From positions 124,001 to 188,000 of the forward strand of contig CANMIL010000005.1 of NCBI GenBank assembly GCA_947497895.1: a stretch of 64,000 bases of DNA, written 5' to 3'. A program made the position numbers and the translations under genes. Below, piece after piece: positions 1-9,145 of the stretch. How positions within the stretch are numbered: the first letter of the stretch is position 1; the number at the start of each line of letters is the position of its first letter. The notes under the pieces are model-generated. The model searched no databases and was not told where the DNA came from. It saw only the letters and a program-made list of their open reading frames with translations. The DNA comes from an uncultured Tenacibaculum sp. (GTDB taxonomy: Bacteria; Bacteroidota; Bacteroidia; Flavobacteriales; Flavobacteriaceae).

Positions 1-2539
1 TTGCGATAACAACACCTTTTTTTAGCTCTTTTTCTGGATATTCATTACAAATAGCAATTGCACCTTCCAACCAATAAGAGGTATCTTTAAAACTGTACAA
101 TACATCTAAGGCTTCCAATATGGATTCCATTTGATATGCATACTTAAATTTTGGTTTGTCAGTATAATCGTGTTTAACAAAAACCTGTGTAAAGTACTTC
201 CCTGAAAGTTCTAATAACCATTTTGAGTTTTTCTTTTTATGGATCTTATTATAACCAGCGTAAAAGTTTAAATATTGAAGATCGAGGCCATCTAAATTTG
301 ATTCTATAAACCAGTTTTTCCATACATCGGCCAAAGGAAACAGGTTAAACCATTCTTCATCAGAATATTCCTCTTCATTTTTACCTCGACGTCTAGACAC
401 CGAGTGAAACAAGGTATCTCCAATCAAATATGTTTCTTTACCTCCTCTGTAATTTGAAGCTTCAAATTCTACATCCTTATTTCTTTCTATTAACGCATCT
501 AATTCATAAAGTTTCTCTGCTACCTTTTCAACAGGCATACTAAATCCACTGTTCGATTTTTTTCTATTAAAAATTCCTCTTTTGGTAGCAAATATGCGCT
601 CGTGAAAACGATGTGATGAATTTATTTTTGGTAACATCAGAGGTAATAATTCTTTTGGGTTGTATAATCCCCATCCGTTTTCAGCAGTATAATCTGTTTT
701 TTCTTGTAATAGATCTTTCAATATAAGCTCTTCGTCAGGAGTCGTTGCATATAAATCTTTATAATTCCGAGCCTCTTCCACTACTTTATCAAGAACTCTA
801 TTTTGCTGATGCAACTGCTTTAACAAATCCAAAGCTGCCAATCGTTTATTTTTAACTTTTGAAGAAGCTAAAGAATGTATTGTTTTTAAAACTTTATGAT
901 CTTCCTGTTTAATAAGGATTCCCAAAACTCCTTTACGTAAAACGGCACTTTTCTTTCTAAGAATATCTTCCAATACAGGTACATCATTATCTTCAATAGT
1001 GGCACTTTCTAACACTTTTGAAGAAGCTCTTTGTACCATGGAACTGCGATCTTCAATAAGCGTTAAAGCCATTTCTTTTTGAAAACTGGTAGGTACTTTA
1101 TTTACTTTATCATTTTGGTAACTGTATTGATAGAACTTTTTAAACACCAATCGGGCAAACTGTTCTCGTCCTTCCAAACCAAATTCAGCTACGTAAGGAA
1201 AAATCAATCTAAGATTTTCTTCGCTTTTTCCCGCACTACTTATCCAAGGATAGGTTACCGAGTTTTTGCTTATTTTAACTGAAATCCATTCAAAACCTTT
1301 ATTTGGTAGTATTTTCTCTTTCTCTGGTAACCTGGCATACAACTTCTGATAAAGTTTATGAGCTTCCTCAAAATTGTCAATGTGGGTTAGTTCACTCACC
1401 CAATACATATCCCATAACGATTCGGATTCACGAAGAGGTTTTACCAATTCATTATTCTGCTTGGATAAATGAGTTTGACTGGCAAAATACAACGCTATAT
1501 TTCTTTTCTCTTGCGTTCCTTTTTCAACAAGCTCTTGTAAAAAAGGGTAACATTTTTCTACATCATAAACACCTTGTGCCCAAAGTACCATATGCACTTG
1601 AACATTATTTCTTGAAAGAACTCCTTCTTTTATCGTACTAGGCTCTTTTAAATACTGAAGTCCGAAATTCAAAGCTGTTTTTATCGCCGATTTTCGTTCA
1701 CTTTCCCAATTCATTCCCGTCCAAACGTCTAAACTTCGTACAACAGAACTAAATCGCAATAAATCTTCCTCAATAATTACCTCAAGTAAATAAACTAAAG
1801 CTCCAGTACTTGTTTCATCCAGACATTCAAGAATAACCTGACGCAATCCTTCTTGACGCTGCGCTGCTAATAATAAATTCTTCACGGCCTCCCAAGCCTC
1901 TTTTTTATTCGATAGTAATAATCCTTTAATAATACTTCTTGAAACTGTTCCAACCTCAGCATCACCTTGTAAAATGTCTAATAAAGACTTCAATAAAGTA
2001 GGATGATCATTATCAATGGCAGCAGCATATAAATACGAAAAGTTGTAATCGCCAATATAATTACCATATTTTGCGTATTCTTCTAAACTTAAATCATACT
2101 TCCATTCTCCCCATAGATTATAAATCCAATTAATTTGGTTATTGAAATATTTACCTTTTTCCCTTGGTAGTCTGAACGATCTTCTGGCATATCCAGACTG
2201 ATACATTCCTTCAGTAATTTTCAACCATCCTTGAACTATATAATCACCATAATTACCAAACATAGCGGTTAGTATTTCTTTAGTATTGCTATCCCAAGGA
2301 TTTTCTTGATTCAATTTTGATTTTCTCAGAATTTTCCATCGTTCTTTCGAGCGTTTATTCCAGTCTTTATGCTCCGATAATTTGTTCGATAAATCGAGAA
2401 GAACAAGTAAAAGGTTATTATTTTCAGTGGATAACGATTTCCGTTGCAGATTTATACGATCAACACGTTCATTTTGCCAATTGGTTTCCTTTACAATTTT
2501 TTTGGTTTCTAAATAATTAGTTATTTGGTCTTTAGTCAT
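1..2539 (-). CDS. Large helical-repeat protein, 3' end outside the window
   Basis: An open frame runs from an ATG at 2539 to the window edge, at least 846 codons without a stop. The start lies 12 bases after the stop of the 141-residue gene, so the two are probably co-transcribed. I see no signal peptide or membrane segment. The product is rich in Leu, Glu, Lys and Trp, with repeated amphipathic helices and HEAT-like stretches in the middle (for example around the motif RKSAVLRKGVLGILIK). It resembles the N-terminal part of large DUF4132/MolR-like bacterial proteins, whose function is poorly known. That family placement is a guess from composition and length. The reading frame itself is firm. 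Confidence 0.6.
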   Translation of the reverse strand, partial: MTKDQITNYLETKKIVKETNWQNERVDRINLQRKSLSTENNNLLLVLLDLSNKLSEHKDWNKRSKERWKILRKSKLNQENPWDSNTKEILTAMFGNYGDYIVQGWLKITEGMYQSGYARRSFRLPREKGKYFNNQINWIYNLWGEWKYDLSLEEYAKYGNYIGDYNFSYLYAAAIDNDHPTLLKSLLDILQGDAEVGTVSRSIIKGLLLSNKKEAWEAVKNLLLAAQRQEGLRQVILECLDETSTGALVYLLEVIIEEDLLRFSSVVRSLDVWTGMNWESERKSAIKTALNFGLQYLKEPSTIKEGVLSRNNVQVHMVLWAQGVYDVEKCYPFLQELVEKGTQEKRNIALYFASQTHLSKQNNELVKPLRESESLWDMYWVSELTHIDNFEEAHKLYQKLYARLPEKEKILPNKGFEWISVKISKNSVTYPWISSAGKSEENLRLIFPYVAEFGLEGREQFARLVFKKFYQYSYQNDKVNKVPTSFQKEMALTLIEDRSSMVQRASSKVLESATIEDNDVPVLEDILRKKSAVLRKGVLGILIKQEDHKVLKTIHSLASSKVKNKRLAALDLLKQLHQQNRVLDKVVEEARNYKDLYATTPDEELILKDLLQEKTDYTAENGWGLYNPKELLPLMLPKINSSHRFHERIFATKRGIFNRKKSNSGFSMPVEKVAEKLYELDALIERNKDVEFEASNYRGGKETYLIGDTLFHSVSRRRGKNEEEYSDEEWFNLFPLADVWKNWFIESNLDGLDLQYLNFYAGYNKIHKKKNSKWLLELSGKYFTQVFVKHDYTDKPKFKYAYQMESILEALDVLYSFKDTSYWLEGAIAICNEYPEKELKKGVVIA

Positions 2540-2551
2540 CTTATTTTCTTT

Positions 2552-2977
2552 TTAATAGTATCCGCCAGAAAGGAATGTTAAGCGAATAAAAGTGAATATT
2601 TTATTTTCCGTAAACTGAATCGTTTCCTCCAATTGTTCAATTTCATGGTCATCAATAAATACTTTATATAAACCATCTTCAAAGGCCAATAAAGCAATCT
2701 CTTGAGCTTCCTTGATCACCGCTTTTTTGGAGTTATACGTATCCTTGAAATCAACTTTCCCTTTAGACACTAAAGTTTCAAGTTCATTAGGAAGTAAAAA
2801 ATTAATTATCTCGGGATTATCGATGCGTTCATTAAATGTTTTGACTTGTTGAGCCACTATTTTTTCAAGAAACACTTTCAACGTAGTTTCAGATTGTAGT
2901 TCAGGTACGTCTATTATTTTATTTTCTATAACAGGTTTTCTCTTCCCTAGTTGTTTCACTCGTATTTGTATGTCCAT
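2552..2977 (-). CDS. Hypothetical 141-residue protein
   Basis: A soluble, charged protein (Lys/Glu/Ile rich) with no signal peptide or membrane helix. It ends with the short tail LTFLSGGYY. It starts at an ATG and sits 12 bases upstream of the large helical-repeat gene, so it is probably the first gene of a two-gene transcript and may work with the large protein. I do not recognise the family. Pairing of a small protein with a DUF4132-like giant is an inference from spacing only. Confidence 0.65.
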   Translation of the reverse strand: MDIQIRVKQLGKRKPVIENKIIDVPELQSETTLKVFLEKIVAQQVKTFNERIDNPEIINFLLPNELETLVSKGKVDFKDTYNSKKAVIKEAQEIALLAFEDGLYKVFIDDHEIEQLEETIQFTENKIFTFIRLTFLSGGYY

Positions 2978-3360
2978 TTGTTCTTTTTCTGATTTTATTT
3001 ATCACTCATTTCAACAATTCTTCTTGCTTTTTTCACTTCTATAAATGTAAGAAACAACATCTAATACTATGACTTAGAAATATTCTTGTTTTTACTTTTT
3101 CTTGATATCATATTTGTCAATTTCATAAATATAATTTCTATCGTGTGCTTTTTCTTTCCCATCTTTTAGAAATCATTTCTACCGTCCAGTGATTTTAAGT
3201 TCATTTTCGAGGTTAAAATTTCCTTTCAAGCTCAATATAAAACTTGTTTTCAATATTTTATGAGATACCTATTATCCGCTAGATTTCGTCTAGTATTCGC
3301 GTTTACGTTTTTATTTTTAGTAACTTTAAGCAGATAATCAACACTTTAACACTACTAACC
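2978..3360. other. Divergent intergenic region
   Basis: 383 bases between the minus-strand pair and the plus-strand pair at 3361. It must hold both promoters, but I found no convincing TANNTTTG box; TACATTTA (minus, near 3042) is the nearest match. No RNA gene or repeat was seen. Confidence 0.4.
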
Positions 3361-3621
3361 ATGTCAAACAAAGTCACCATACAAGACATAGAAAGGCTTG
3401 TAGATAAATTTAAAATTGAACGCTATACTTACCTTGTATTAATTGCTATTTGCGCAATAATTATAATTGTTGTTGCCGTTGTTGCCTTTATTAATAATAA
3501 ATGGGAAACAGGGCTTTCATTAATGGCTCCAGGAGGGACTATTTTCTTCTGTTTATCCAAAGTATTTAAAATTTGGGATGATATTATGAATGCATTTTTT
3601 GATTTAGAAAACAAGGAGTAA
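3361..3621 (+). CDS. Small membrane protein, 86 residues
   Basis: The N-terminal 20 residues are charged. Residues about 24-44 (YLVLIAICAIIIIVVAVVAF) form a strong membrane helix, and a second hydrophobic stretch lies at about 53-70. The tail is acidic. The stop overlaps the start of the next gene (TAATG), so the two are translationally coupled and probably act together at the membrane. Family unknown. Confidence 0.6.
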   Translation: MSNKVTIQDIERLVDKFKIERYTYLVLIAICAIIIIVVAVVAFINNKWETGLSLMAPGGTIFFCLSKVFKIWDDIMNAFFDLENKE

Positions 3622-4229
3622 TGGGAGCAAAAAATAGTAACATCAGAACATTTACAATTGTAGGAATTGTAGCGAGTATTTTGGGATATTCATTTCTTAT
3701 ATATCATAGTTTTTCTTTGGGAAACCAGGTACAAGTTTTAGATAAGGATATTACGACCAAAAAAAATGAAATAGAACAACTCGAATCCATAAGAGCCGAA
3801 AAAGTAAGAGATTTGATAGAGTTGGAAAACCAGATCTTGGAAATTACTTCGACTTCAAAGGACACCAATACTGTTAAGAAAGGGAAGGAATTAATGACCA
3901 AAAAAGGAATTCCCACAAGTACTCATTTCGAGGTTACCTCAAAGAAAAATCGTAACTTACAAAAGGCCAAAGATTACGAAATCCTAGGTTTTGACTACCT
4001 TCTTCAGAAAGAGGTACAAAAAGCAATTGATGCGTTTATAAAAAGCGAGAATTCTTATAACAGTTATCATCAAGTATATGAAATAGCAAGGTATTTGGGT
4101 AAAAATAAATCGAGACTAGCTGATAAAAACTCTCCCCATTGGAAAAAAGTTTATCGAAGTATTCTGAAAAACTATAGTTGGAAAATGCCAAAGAAATATA
4201 GAGAAGAGTTTAAAAAGCTGGTGGAGTGA
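3621..4229 (+). CDS. Membrane-anchored coiled-coil protein, 202 residues
   Basis: One N-terminal membrane helix (about residues 10-30) is followed by a heptad-rich coiled coil (about 35-80) with many Glu and Lys, then a basic linker and a C-terminal helical region that looks like a short TPR-type repeat (AKDYEILGFDYLLQKEVQKA). The start overlaps the preceding gene by one base. A hairpin terminator follows the stop. The last 133 bases of this gene recur at 22673-22805 with six differences, four of them silent, so a second copy of this family once existed or was recombined next to the RHS locus. Function unknown. Confidence 0.6.
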   Translation: MGAKNSNIRTFTIVGIVASILGYSFLIYHSFSLGNQVQVLDKDITTKKNEIEQLESIRAEKVRDLIELENQILEITSTSKDTNTVKKGKELMTKKGIPTSTHFEVTSKKNRNLQKAKDYEILGFDYLLQKEVQKAIDAFIKSENSYNSYHQVYEIARYLGKNKSRLADKNSPHWKKVYRSILKNYSWKMPKKYREEFKKLVE

Positions 4230-4240
4230 TTGTAAAAATC

Positions 4241-4276
4241 AAATCTCAGCGATGGAAACTGTTGAGATTTTTATCT
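4241..4276 (+). terminator. Terminator after the 202-residue gene
   Basis: A 10-bp stem with one G-T wobble (AAATCTCAGC / GTTGAGATTT) is followed by a T-rich run, 12 bases after the stop. Confidence 0.65.
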
Positions 4277-4297
4277 TAAACCAAATTTTAGTAAACA

Positions 4298-4337
4298 ATT
4301 AAAAAACCACATCGCAAAATACATTGCAACGTGGTTT
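4298..4337 (-). terminator. Terminator of the beta-glucan locus
   Basis: Stem AAACCAC / GTGGTTT followed on the minus strand by six T, 29 bases after the GH17 stop. It closes the minus-strand glucan transcript and faces the plus-strand terminator at 4241. Confidence 0.65.
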
Positions 4338-4365
4338 ATCTCAATTTAAAAAGAAACAATTACTC

Positions 4366-5283
4366 CTAACTTGAAGCAGTCAAGACTGATTGAAATTTTA
4401 GTTCTTCGTTCTTATCCCAGATTCCCCAATAAGCTCCTACGATTCCTTCTGCTCCTTGCTTCCATGATTCATCAAATGATGAAAAATAGAATACTGGAAT
4501 GTCTTCTTCATTAGCCCAATTCTGTGTATTAATAAAATACTTCATAGCGTTTTCTTGTGAAGGCATGGCTCCTTCCAATCCTTCTCCTTGACTTGGCCAA
4601 CCTGTTTCTGTAATAATAACTGGTTTTCCTTTACCTGCATCTTTTGCTTGATGGTACATTTGCTTCATATACATTAATGAATAATCTATATGGCAACCTT
4701 CCCAATACGGATAACAATTGGTTAAAATCACATCACATGCCTCGGTAATTCGTGGTCTTTGTGTAAACTCATAGTAGGCATCTACATATCCCATAGGAAT
4801 ATCTTCTGGTAACGCTTTTTTAACTCTTTGCATAAAAGTCAATAACTCGTCTTCAGTTAAATCTTCACGATACATTACTTCATTACCAACTGCGGCTATA
4901 TCCACATAACCTTCATTGGCTAATTGTATCAACCCCTCAACTTCCTTTTCATTAATTTCAGGATCATCACCTAACCAAGCACCAACCATGGTTTTAATTC
5001 CCATTTCTTTGGCTATTTTAGGAATTAGCTCATTCCCTTCTGTACATGAAAAAGAGCGAATCCATTTCGTATAAGGCTTCAGTATCGTTAACCTTCTTCT
5101 AATTTGCTCTTCCTCTAATTGATCACCAGGTTTTTGTCCTTCCTCATAGAAACTAGAACACACTCCATGCATTCCCCCTATCAATAAGTCGTTAAATATC
5201 TCCTTTAAATCTTCATGCGATTTTCCTTCAAGTGATATCGAACTTTTTATTAATGATTGTATTTTTCCAGCTCTATATGACAT
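4366..5283 (-). CDS. Cytosolic GH17 beta-1,3-glucanase-like enzyme
   Basis: A 305-residue single-domain protein with the GH17 TIM-barrel signatures. The acid/base Glu135 is in AVGNEVMYRED and the nucleophile Glu226 in IITETGWPS. GH17 enzymes cut or transfer beta-1,3-glucan. There is no signal peptide or lipobox, so it should act in the cytosol on imported laminari-oligosaccharides. It is the last gene of the locus, 18 bases after the symporter-GH17 fusion. More than half its residues match the GH17 part of that fusion, so the two arose by duplication. Whether it hydrolyses or transglycosylates cannot be told from sequence. Confidence 0.85.
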   Translation of the reverse strand: MSYRAGKIQSLIKSSISLEGKSHEDLKEIFNDLLIGGMHGVCSSFYEEGQKPGDQLEEEQIRRRLTILKPYTKWIRSFSCTEGNELIPKIAKEMGIKTMVGAWLGDDPEINEKEVEGLIQLANEGYVDIAAVGNEVMYREDLTEDELLTFMQRVKKALPEDIPMGYVDAYYEFTQRPRITEACDVILTNCYPYWEGCHIDYSLMYMKQMYHQAKDAGKGKPVIITETGWPSQGEGLEGAMPSQENAMKYFINTQNWANEEDIPVFYFSSFDESWKQGAEGIVGAYWGIWDKNEELKFQSVLTASS

Positions 5284-5301
5284 TTTAAGTATAGTTTAAG
5301 T

Positions 5302-7632
5302 TTAGTATTTTAGTTGTTCATTTTTATCCCAAATTCCCCATCTTGAACCAACATCACCTTCATGATGTACTTTCCAAGATTCATCAAATGATGAGAAATA
5401 AAACATTGGTATATCTTTATGTTGCGACCAGTTAATTGAATTAATAAAGTACTTCATGGCATTTGCTTCAGAAGGTTGTGCTCCTTCAAAACTCTCACCT
5501 TTATTTGGCCAACCTGTTTCTGATATAATTACTGGTTTTCCATTCGCTACTTTCTGAGTAACAGCATACATTTTCTTCAAATAACTTGACGTGTCTTCAA
5601 TTGTACTTCCCTCCCAGAATGGATAACAATTAACCAAAATTACATCACTAACCTCTACCAAATTTGGTCGTTGTACAAATTGATAATAAGCATCAACGTA
5701 ACCTACAGGTACATCTGGAATGGCTGTCTTTACTTTATTGATATATCCAATTAATTCTTCTTCAGATAAATCCTCACGAAGTAACACCTCATTTCCAACA
5801 ACTGCGATATCCACATGTCCTTCTTTGGCTAAATTGATTAAATTATTTATTTCAATTTCGTTTTGTTTTTTATCGCTACCGATCCAAGCACCAACCATCG
5901 TTTTCAATCGTCTACTTCTTGCTACTTTAGGAATCAATTCATTTCCATCGGTACAAGAGAATGAACGAATCCACTCAGTATACGGAGCTACAATATCCAT
6001 ACGATGTTGTATTTGAGCCTCTGATAATTGATCTCCAATATTCTGCCCTTCTACATAAGGGCTAAAACATAATCCATGCAATTTTCTATTGAATACAGTA
6101 CTAAATAACTGTTTCAACTCTGCATCCGACTTCGAAGAAAAATCGAAATCCATAGAATTGTCTATTTGTAAATCTGACGATAATAATTCAGAAAGTTTGT
6201 CGGCTTGATATCCTGAACCTTGTGGCTTTTTACGACGATCTAATTCTGCTCTGATTTCGTTTGAACGTTCCTCGCTTACATCATAATCTTTCATTACCCA
6301 CATTGCTCCAATAGTACCCAATACAGGGAAAAAACAAAAAAATGCATGCAATCCATCAATAGCACCCGGTTGCTCCGTTGTTGGCACTCCTGCTTCAAAA
6401 CCAACCGCCCAGATAATAACTCCTCCTAATGCTCCTGCTATAGCAAAACCTACTTTCACCATCCACCAATAGATTGCTCCAAAAATTCCTTCTCTACGTT
6501 TTCCTGAGTTCAACTCATCAATATCAATAACGTCTGCTGTCATTGACATCATAATTGTAAATAAACTTCCAATTCCAAATGAGAAAAATGGTAATGCTAT
6601 AATGTACATCCAAGGTTTTCCAGGAATAAATAAAAAATACATCATTGCGTATCCTACAATTGAAATAGCTTGAGAAATCATAAACGCCTTTTTCTTTCCC
6701 ATTTTTTTTGAAAGCCATGCAACAATCGGAATCACGAAAAACGTAGTTCCCAGGGCTCCCAAACATCCAAATAAAGAAACCCAAATACCTGAAGCTTCCG
6801 TATCTCCATTAAACAACTTGTAAACAATAACAAAAAGTGTCAATGATGAAACCGCCATAAATGCGTTATAAATAAAGAAGGTAGAAATACATAACTTTCT
6901 AAATTCCTTTATTCTAAAAGCTTCCACAAAGCTTCCAAATATTTTATCTAAACTTCCTTTAATATTTCCAAAACTCAAAGGCTCATAATCTTCATTTAAA
7001 CTAGATTTACTTCGAATAAAAATAGCGGGAATAATAGCGCAAACTGCGCAAGGGATTGCCACCCATATTGCCAGTTCTCTTACGGCTACATCTGCGGAAG
7101 GAAACCAATCAGGGTCATACATAATTACCCAAAACCAAGGTGCTATTACCCAAGCCCACTGACCGATCCACTGAGCAATTGCCATAATACTCGTTCGTTC
7201 ATGAAAATCGTCACTCATTTCATAGCCCATAGCAACATAAGGAACACTAAAAAGCGTTAGTCCCAAATAAAAAACTATAGACCATAAAAAGAAATACCAA
7301 AAATTATATTGTACCGAATTTTCTTTAAATAATTGCCACATAAAAATATAGGCAACTCCCATTAAAACACCTCCAATGAGAACATATTTTTTTCTTCTTC
7401 CCCATTTCGATTTGGTATTATCTGAAATGAATCCCATAATTGGATCCGATATCGCATCAAATAATCTTGGGAAAAGATATATCATTCCCCACATAAGTCC
7501 TGAAAACTTAAGATCTTGTACCAAGACGACCATGAAGATACCTAATATTGCGGGGAACATTTGATTTGCAAACATCCCTATTCCAAAAGCGATTTTTTCA
7601 CTTAAAGGGACTTTCGTTGTAGTCGACGACAT
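5302..7632 (-). CDS. GPH-family sugar symporter fused to a GH17 domain
   Basis: 776 residues. Residues 1-450 form a 12-helix MFS/GPH (MelB/LacS-like) cation:sugar symporter with the loop motif RLFDAISDPIMG at 56-67 and SKWGRRKK at 75-82. A charged linker (about 451-505) leads to a complete GH17 domain (about 506-776) with Glu615 in VVGNEVLL and Glu705 in IISETGWP. GPH carriers have both ends in the cytosol, so the glycosidase would sit on the inner face and cut oligosaccharides as they enter. The frame is uninterrupted and the linker is too long for a simple read-through of a short spacer. It lies between the GH30 and the free GH17 gene. The fusion is unusual; substrate and activity are inferred. 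Confidence 0.85.
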   Translation of the reverse strand: MSSTTTKVPLSEKIAFGIGMFANQMFPAILGIFMVVLVQDLKFSGLMWGMIYLFPRLFDAISDPIMGFISDNTKSKWGRRKKYVLIGGVLMGVAYIFMWQLFKENSVQYNFWYFFLWSIVFYLGLTLFSVPYVAMGYEMSDDFHERTSIMAIAQWIGQWAWVIAPWFWVIMYDPDWFPSADVAVRELAIWVAIPCAVCAIIPAIFIRSKSSLNEDYEPLSFGNIKGSLDKIFGSFVEAFRIKEFRKLCISTFFIYNAFMAVSSLTLFVIVYKLFNGDTEASGIWVSLFGCLGALGTTFFVIPIVAWLSKKMGKKKAFMISQAISIVGYAMMYFLFIPGKPWMYIIALPFFSFGIGSLFTIMMSMTADVIDIDELNSGKRREGIFGAIYWWMVKVGFAIAGALGGVIIWAVGFEAGVPTTEQPGAIDGLHAFFCFFPVLGTIGAMWVMKDYDVSEERSNEIRAELDRRKKPQGSGYQADKLSELLSSDLQIDNSMDFDFSSKSDAELKQLFSTVFNRKLHGLCFSPYVEGQNIGDQLSEAQIQHRMDIVAPYTEWIRSFSCTDGNELIPKVARSRRLKTMVGAWIGSDKKQNEIEINNLINLAKEGHVDIAVVGNEVLLREDLSEEELIGYINKVKTAIPDVPVGYVDAYYQFVQRPNLVEVSDVILVNCYPFWEGSTIEDTSSYLKKMYAVTQKVANGKPVIISETGWPNKGESFEGAQPSEANAMKYFINSINWSQHKDIPMFYFSSFDESWKVHHEGDVGSRWGIWDKNEQLKY

Positions 7633-7644
7633 AGTTAATTGGTT

Positions 7645-9135
7645 TTAATTAGTTGAAATAATTATTGTTTGTATAGCTTTCGCCTGTATCGAAATATCTT
7701 TAGTGTTTTCACCTAATTCTAAAGAAAATTTCTTTTCCCCTTCAGTTGGATTAAATAATACAACTGCAACTGTACCATCTGGATTCTTTGCTCCTGTAAC
7801 CAAAACTTCCTTTTCGAAAGAGTTTACTTTGATTACCTGAGCTCCAGGTCGGATATATTTACTAAAATGAGCCATTGTGTAATACAACGGTGTAAAATAT
7901 ACCTCATCTTCTATTTCATCAACAATTACGGGTGCTGCACACCAGTTTTTAAACCAATTTGGTCCACCTTGACGATTGAGTACCATGTTCCAGTCTACCC
8001 AACCATCTACCCAGTTGTTCAAGCAACCTATAATATCTCTCGCATATCTATTTACTGGAGCATATTTCGGATGTAAATATTTTTTACTCTCTTCCCTCCA
8101 ATCATAGCCCCAATCGGTTGCCAACTTACTCCAATACCAAGCATCATCTTTCCATGCTGGCACTTCGGAATCGATACATCCTTCTGTTTCTAACAGGTAT
8201 TTATTTGGAGCCTTGTTGTGTGCATATTGTAAGGCTTCTGGGTACACTTCATAAGTACTGTCATACCAGTGAATTGCTGTTCCATCAAAATATTTTGAAG
8301 TCTCTGCATCCTTATACATAGCATCGACCCATTCTTGCAAACCATCACGATTTTGATCATATCCTAAGATTATCTTATCTCCGAAGCCATCTGCTTCTAA
8401 CTTTGGACCTAAATGATGCTGTACAAAATCCGTCATTTCTTCTGGTGAATAATGCATACTCTCCCAGTTATTACCATTACCATGAGGCTCATTTTCAACA
8501 GTGAATCCCCAGATATCAATACCTTCAGCTTTATAAGCCTTGATATATTTTGAAAAAAACAGAGCCCACGTATCATAATATTCAGGTAATAACTTACCTC
8601 CGACCCACTTATTATTATCTTTCATCCAAGGAGAAGCTGTCCAAGGCGAAGCAAAAATTTTAAATCCATCCTGAGAAGTTGCCAATGCATCTTTAATCAT
8701 AGGGATTAAATCATCTTTATCTTCTTTTACAGAAAAATCTTTAAGTTCTTTATCGGGTGTTGGGGTATACGAATATTGAGTCAGAGAGAAATCACAAGAA
8801 TTCATATGTGTTCTTGTTAATGAATAATTGGCTCCTTCTCTACTGAAATATGCATCTATAACCTTTTTTCTATTCTCATCTCCCAACCTATTCAATAAAT
8901 AAGCCGAAGATTCTGTAAACGCCCCTCCAAAACCAGTAATTGTTTGATACTTGGCTGTTGTATCAACAACTATTTTGTTTGATGTTTCGTTTTTAGAAAA
9001 ATTGGTAAGTACGGTTAATTTATTCCCACTTGCGGAAGTTTCATAAACTTCTACATTTAGGCTGTTTTCATGTGAGCATTTCACTAATAAAACAGATAAA
9101 AACAATAAAGTGGTTAGTTTAGTTAGTTTCTTCAT
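7645..9135 (-). CDS. GH30 beta-glucosidase/beta-1,6-glucanase lipoprotein
   Basis: 496 residues. The signal peptide ends in the lipobox LLVKC (Cys20), so it is membrane-anchored and probably exported. The GH30 barrel carries acid/base Glu216 in FTVENEPHG and nucleophile Glu318 in LLETEGC, as in glucosylceramidase-like enzymes, followed by the family's C-terminal beta-domain. In flavobacterial laminarin loci such enzymes remove beta-1,6-linked glucose branches; that role fits here. It is 11 bases downstream of the GH17 lipoprotein and 12 bases upstream of the symporter fusion, so all three are co-transcribed. Confidence 0.9.
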   Translation of the reverse strand: MKKLTKLTTLLFLSVLLVKCSHENSLNVEVYETSASGNKLTVLTNFSKNETSNKIVVDTTAKYQTITGFGGAFTESSAYLLNRLGDENRKKVIDAYFSREGANYSLTRTHMNSCDFSLTQYSYTPTPDKELKDFSVKEDKDDLIPMIKDALATSQDGFKIFASPWTASPWMKDNNKWVGGKLLPEYYDTWALFFSKYIKAYKAEGIDIWGFTVENEPHGNGNNWESMHYSPEEMTDFVQHHLGPKLEADGFGDKIILGYDQNRDGLQEWVDAMYKDAETSKYFDGTAIHWYDSTYEVYPEALQYAHNKAPNKYLLETEGCIDSEVPAWKDDAWYWSKLATDWGYDWREESKKYLHPKYAPVNRYARDIIGCLNNWVDGWVDWNMVLNRQGGPNWFKNWCAAPVIVDEIEDEVYFTPLYYTMAHFSKYIRPGAQVIKVNSFEKEVLVTGAKNPDGTVAVVLFNPTEGEKKFSLELGENTKDISIQAKAIQTIIISTN

Positions 9136-9145
9136 GATTTATAGT

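Noticed and set aside
1079..1641. Plus-strand frames in the first 2.5 kb
   Set aside because: They are shadows of the long minus-strand gene that spans 1-2539.
5302..7632. The symporter-GH17 fusion as a frameshift artefact
   Set aside because: Both parts are intact in a single frame, with a linker of about 55 residues of normal composition. It remains worth confirming by reads.
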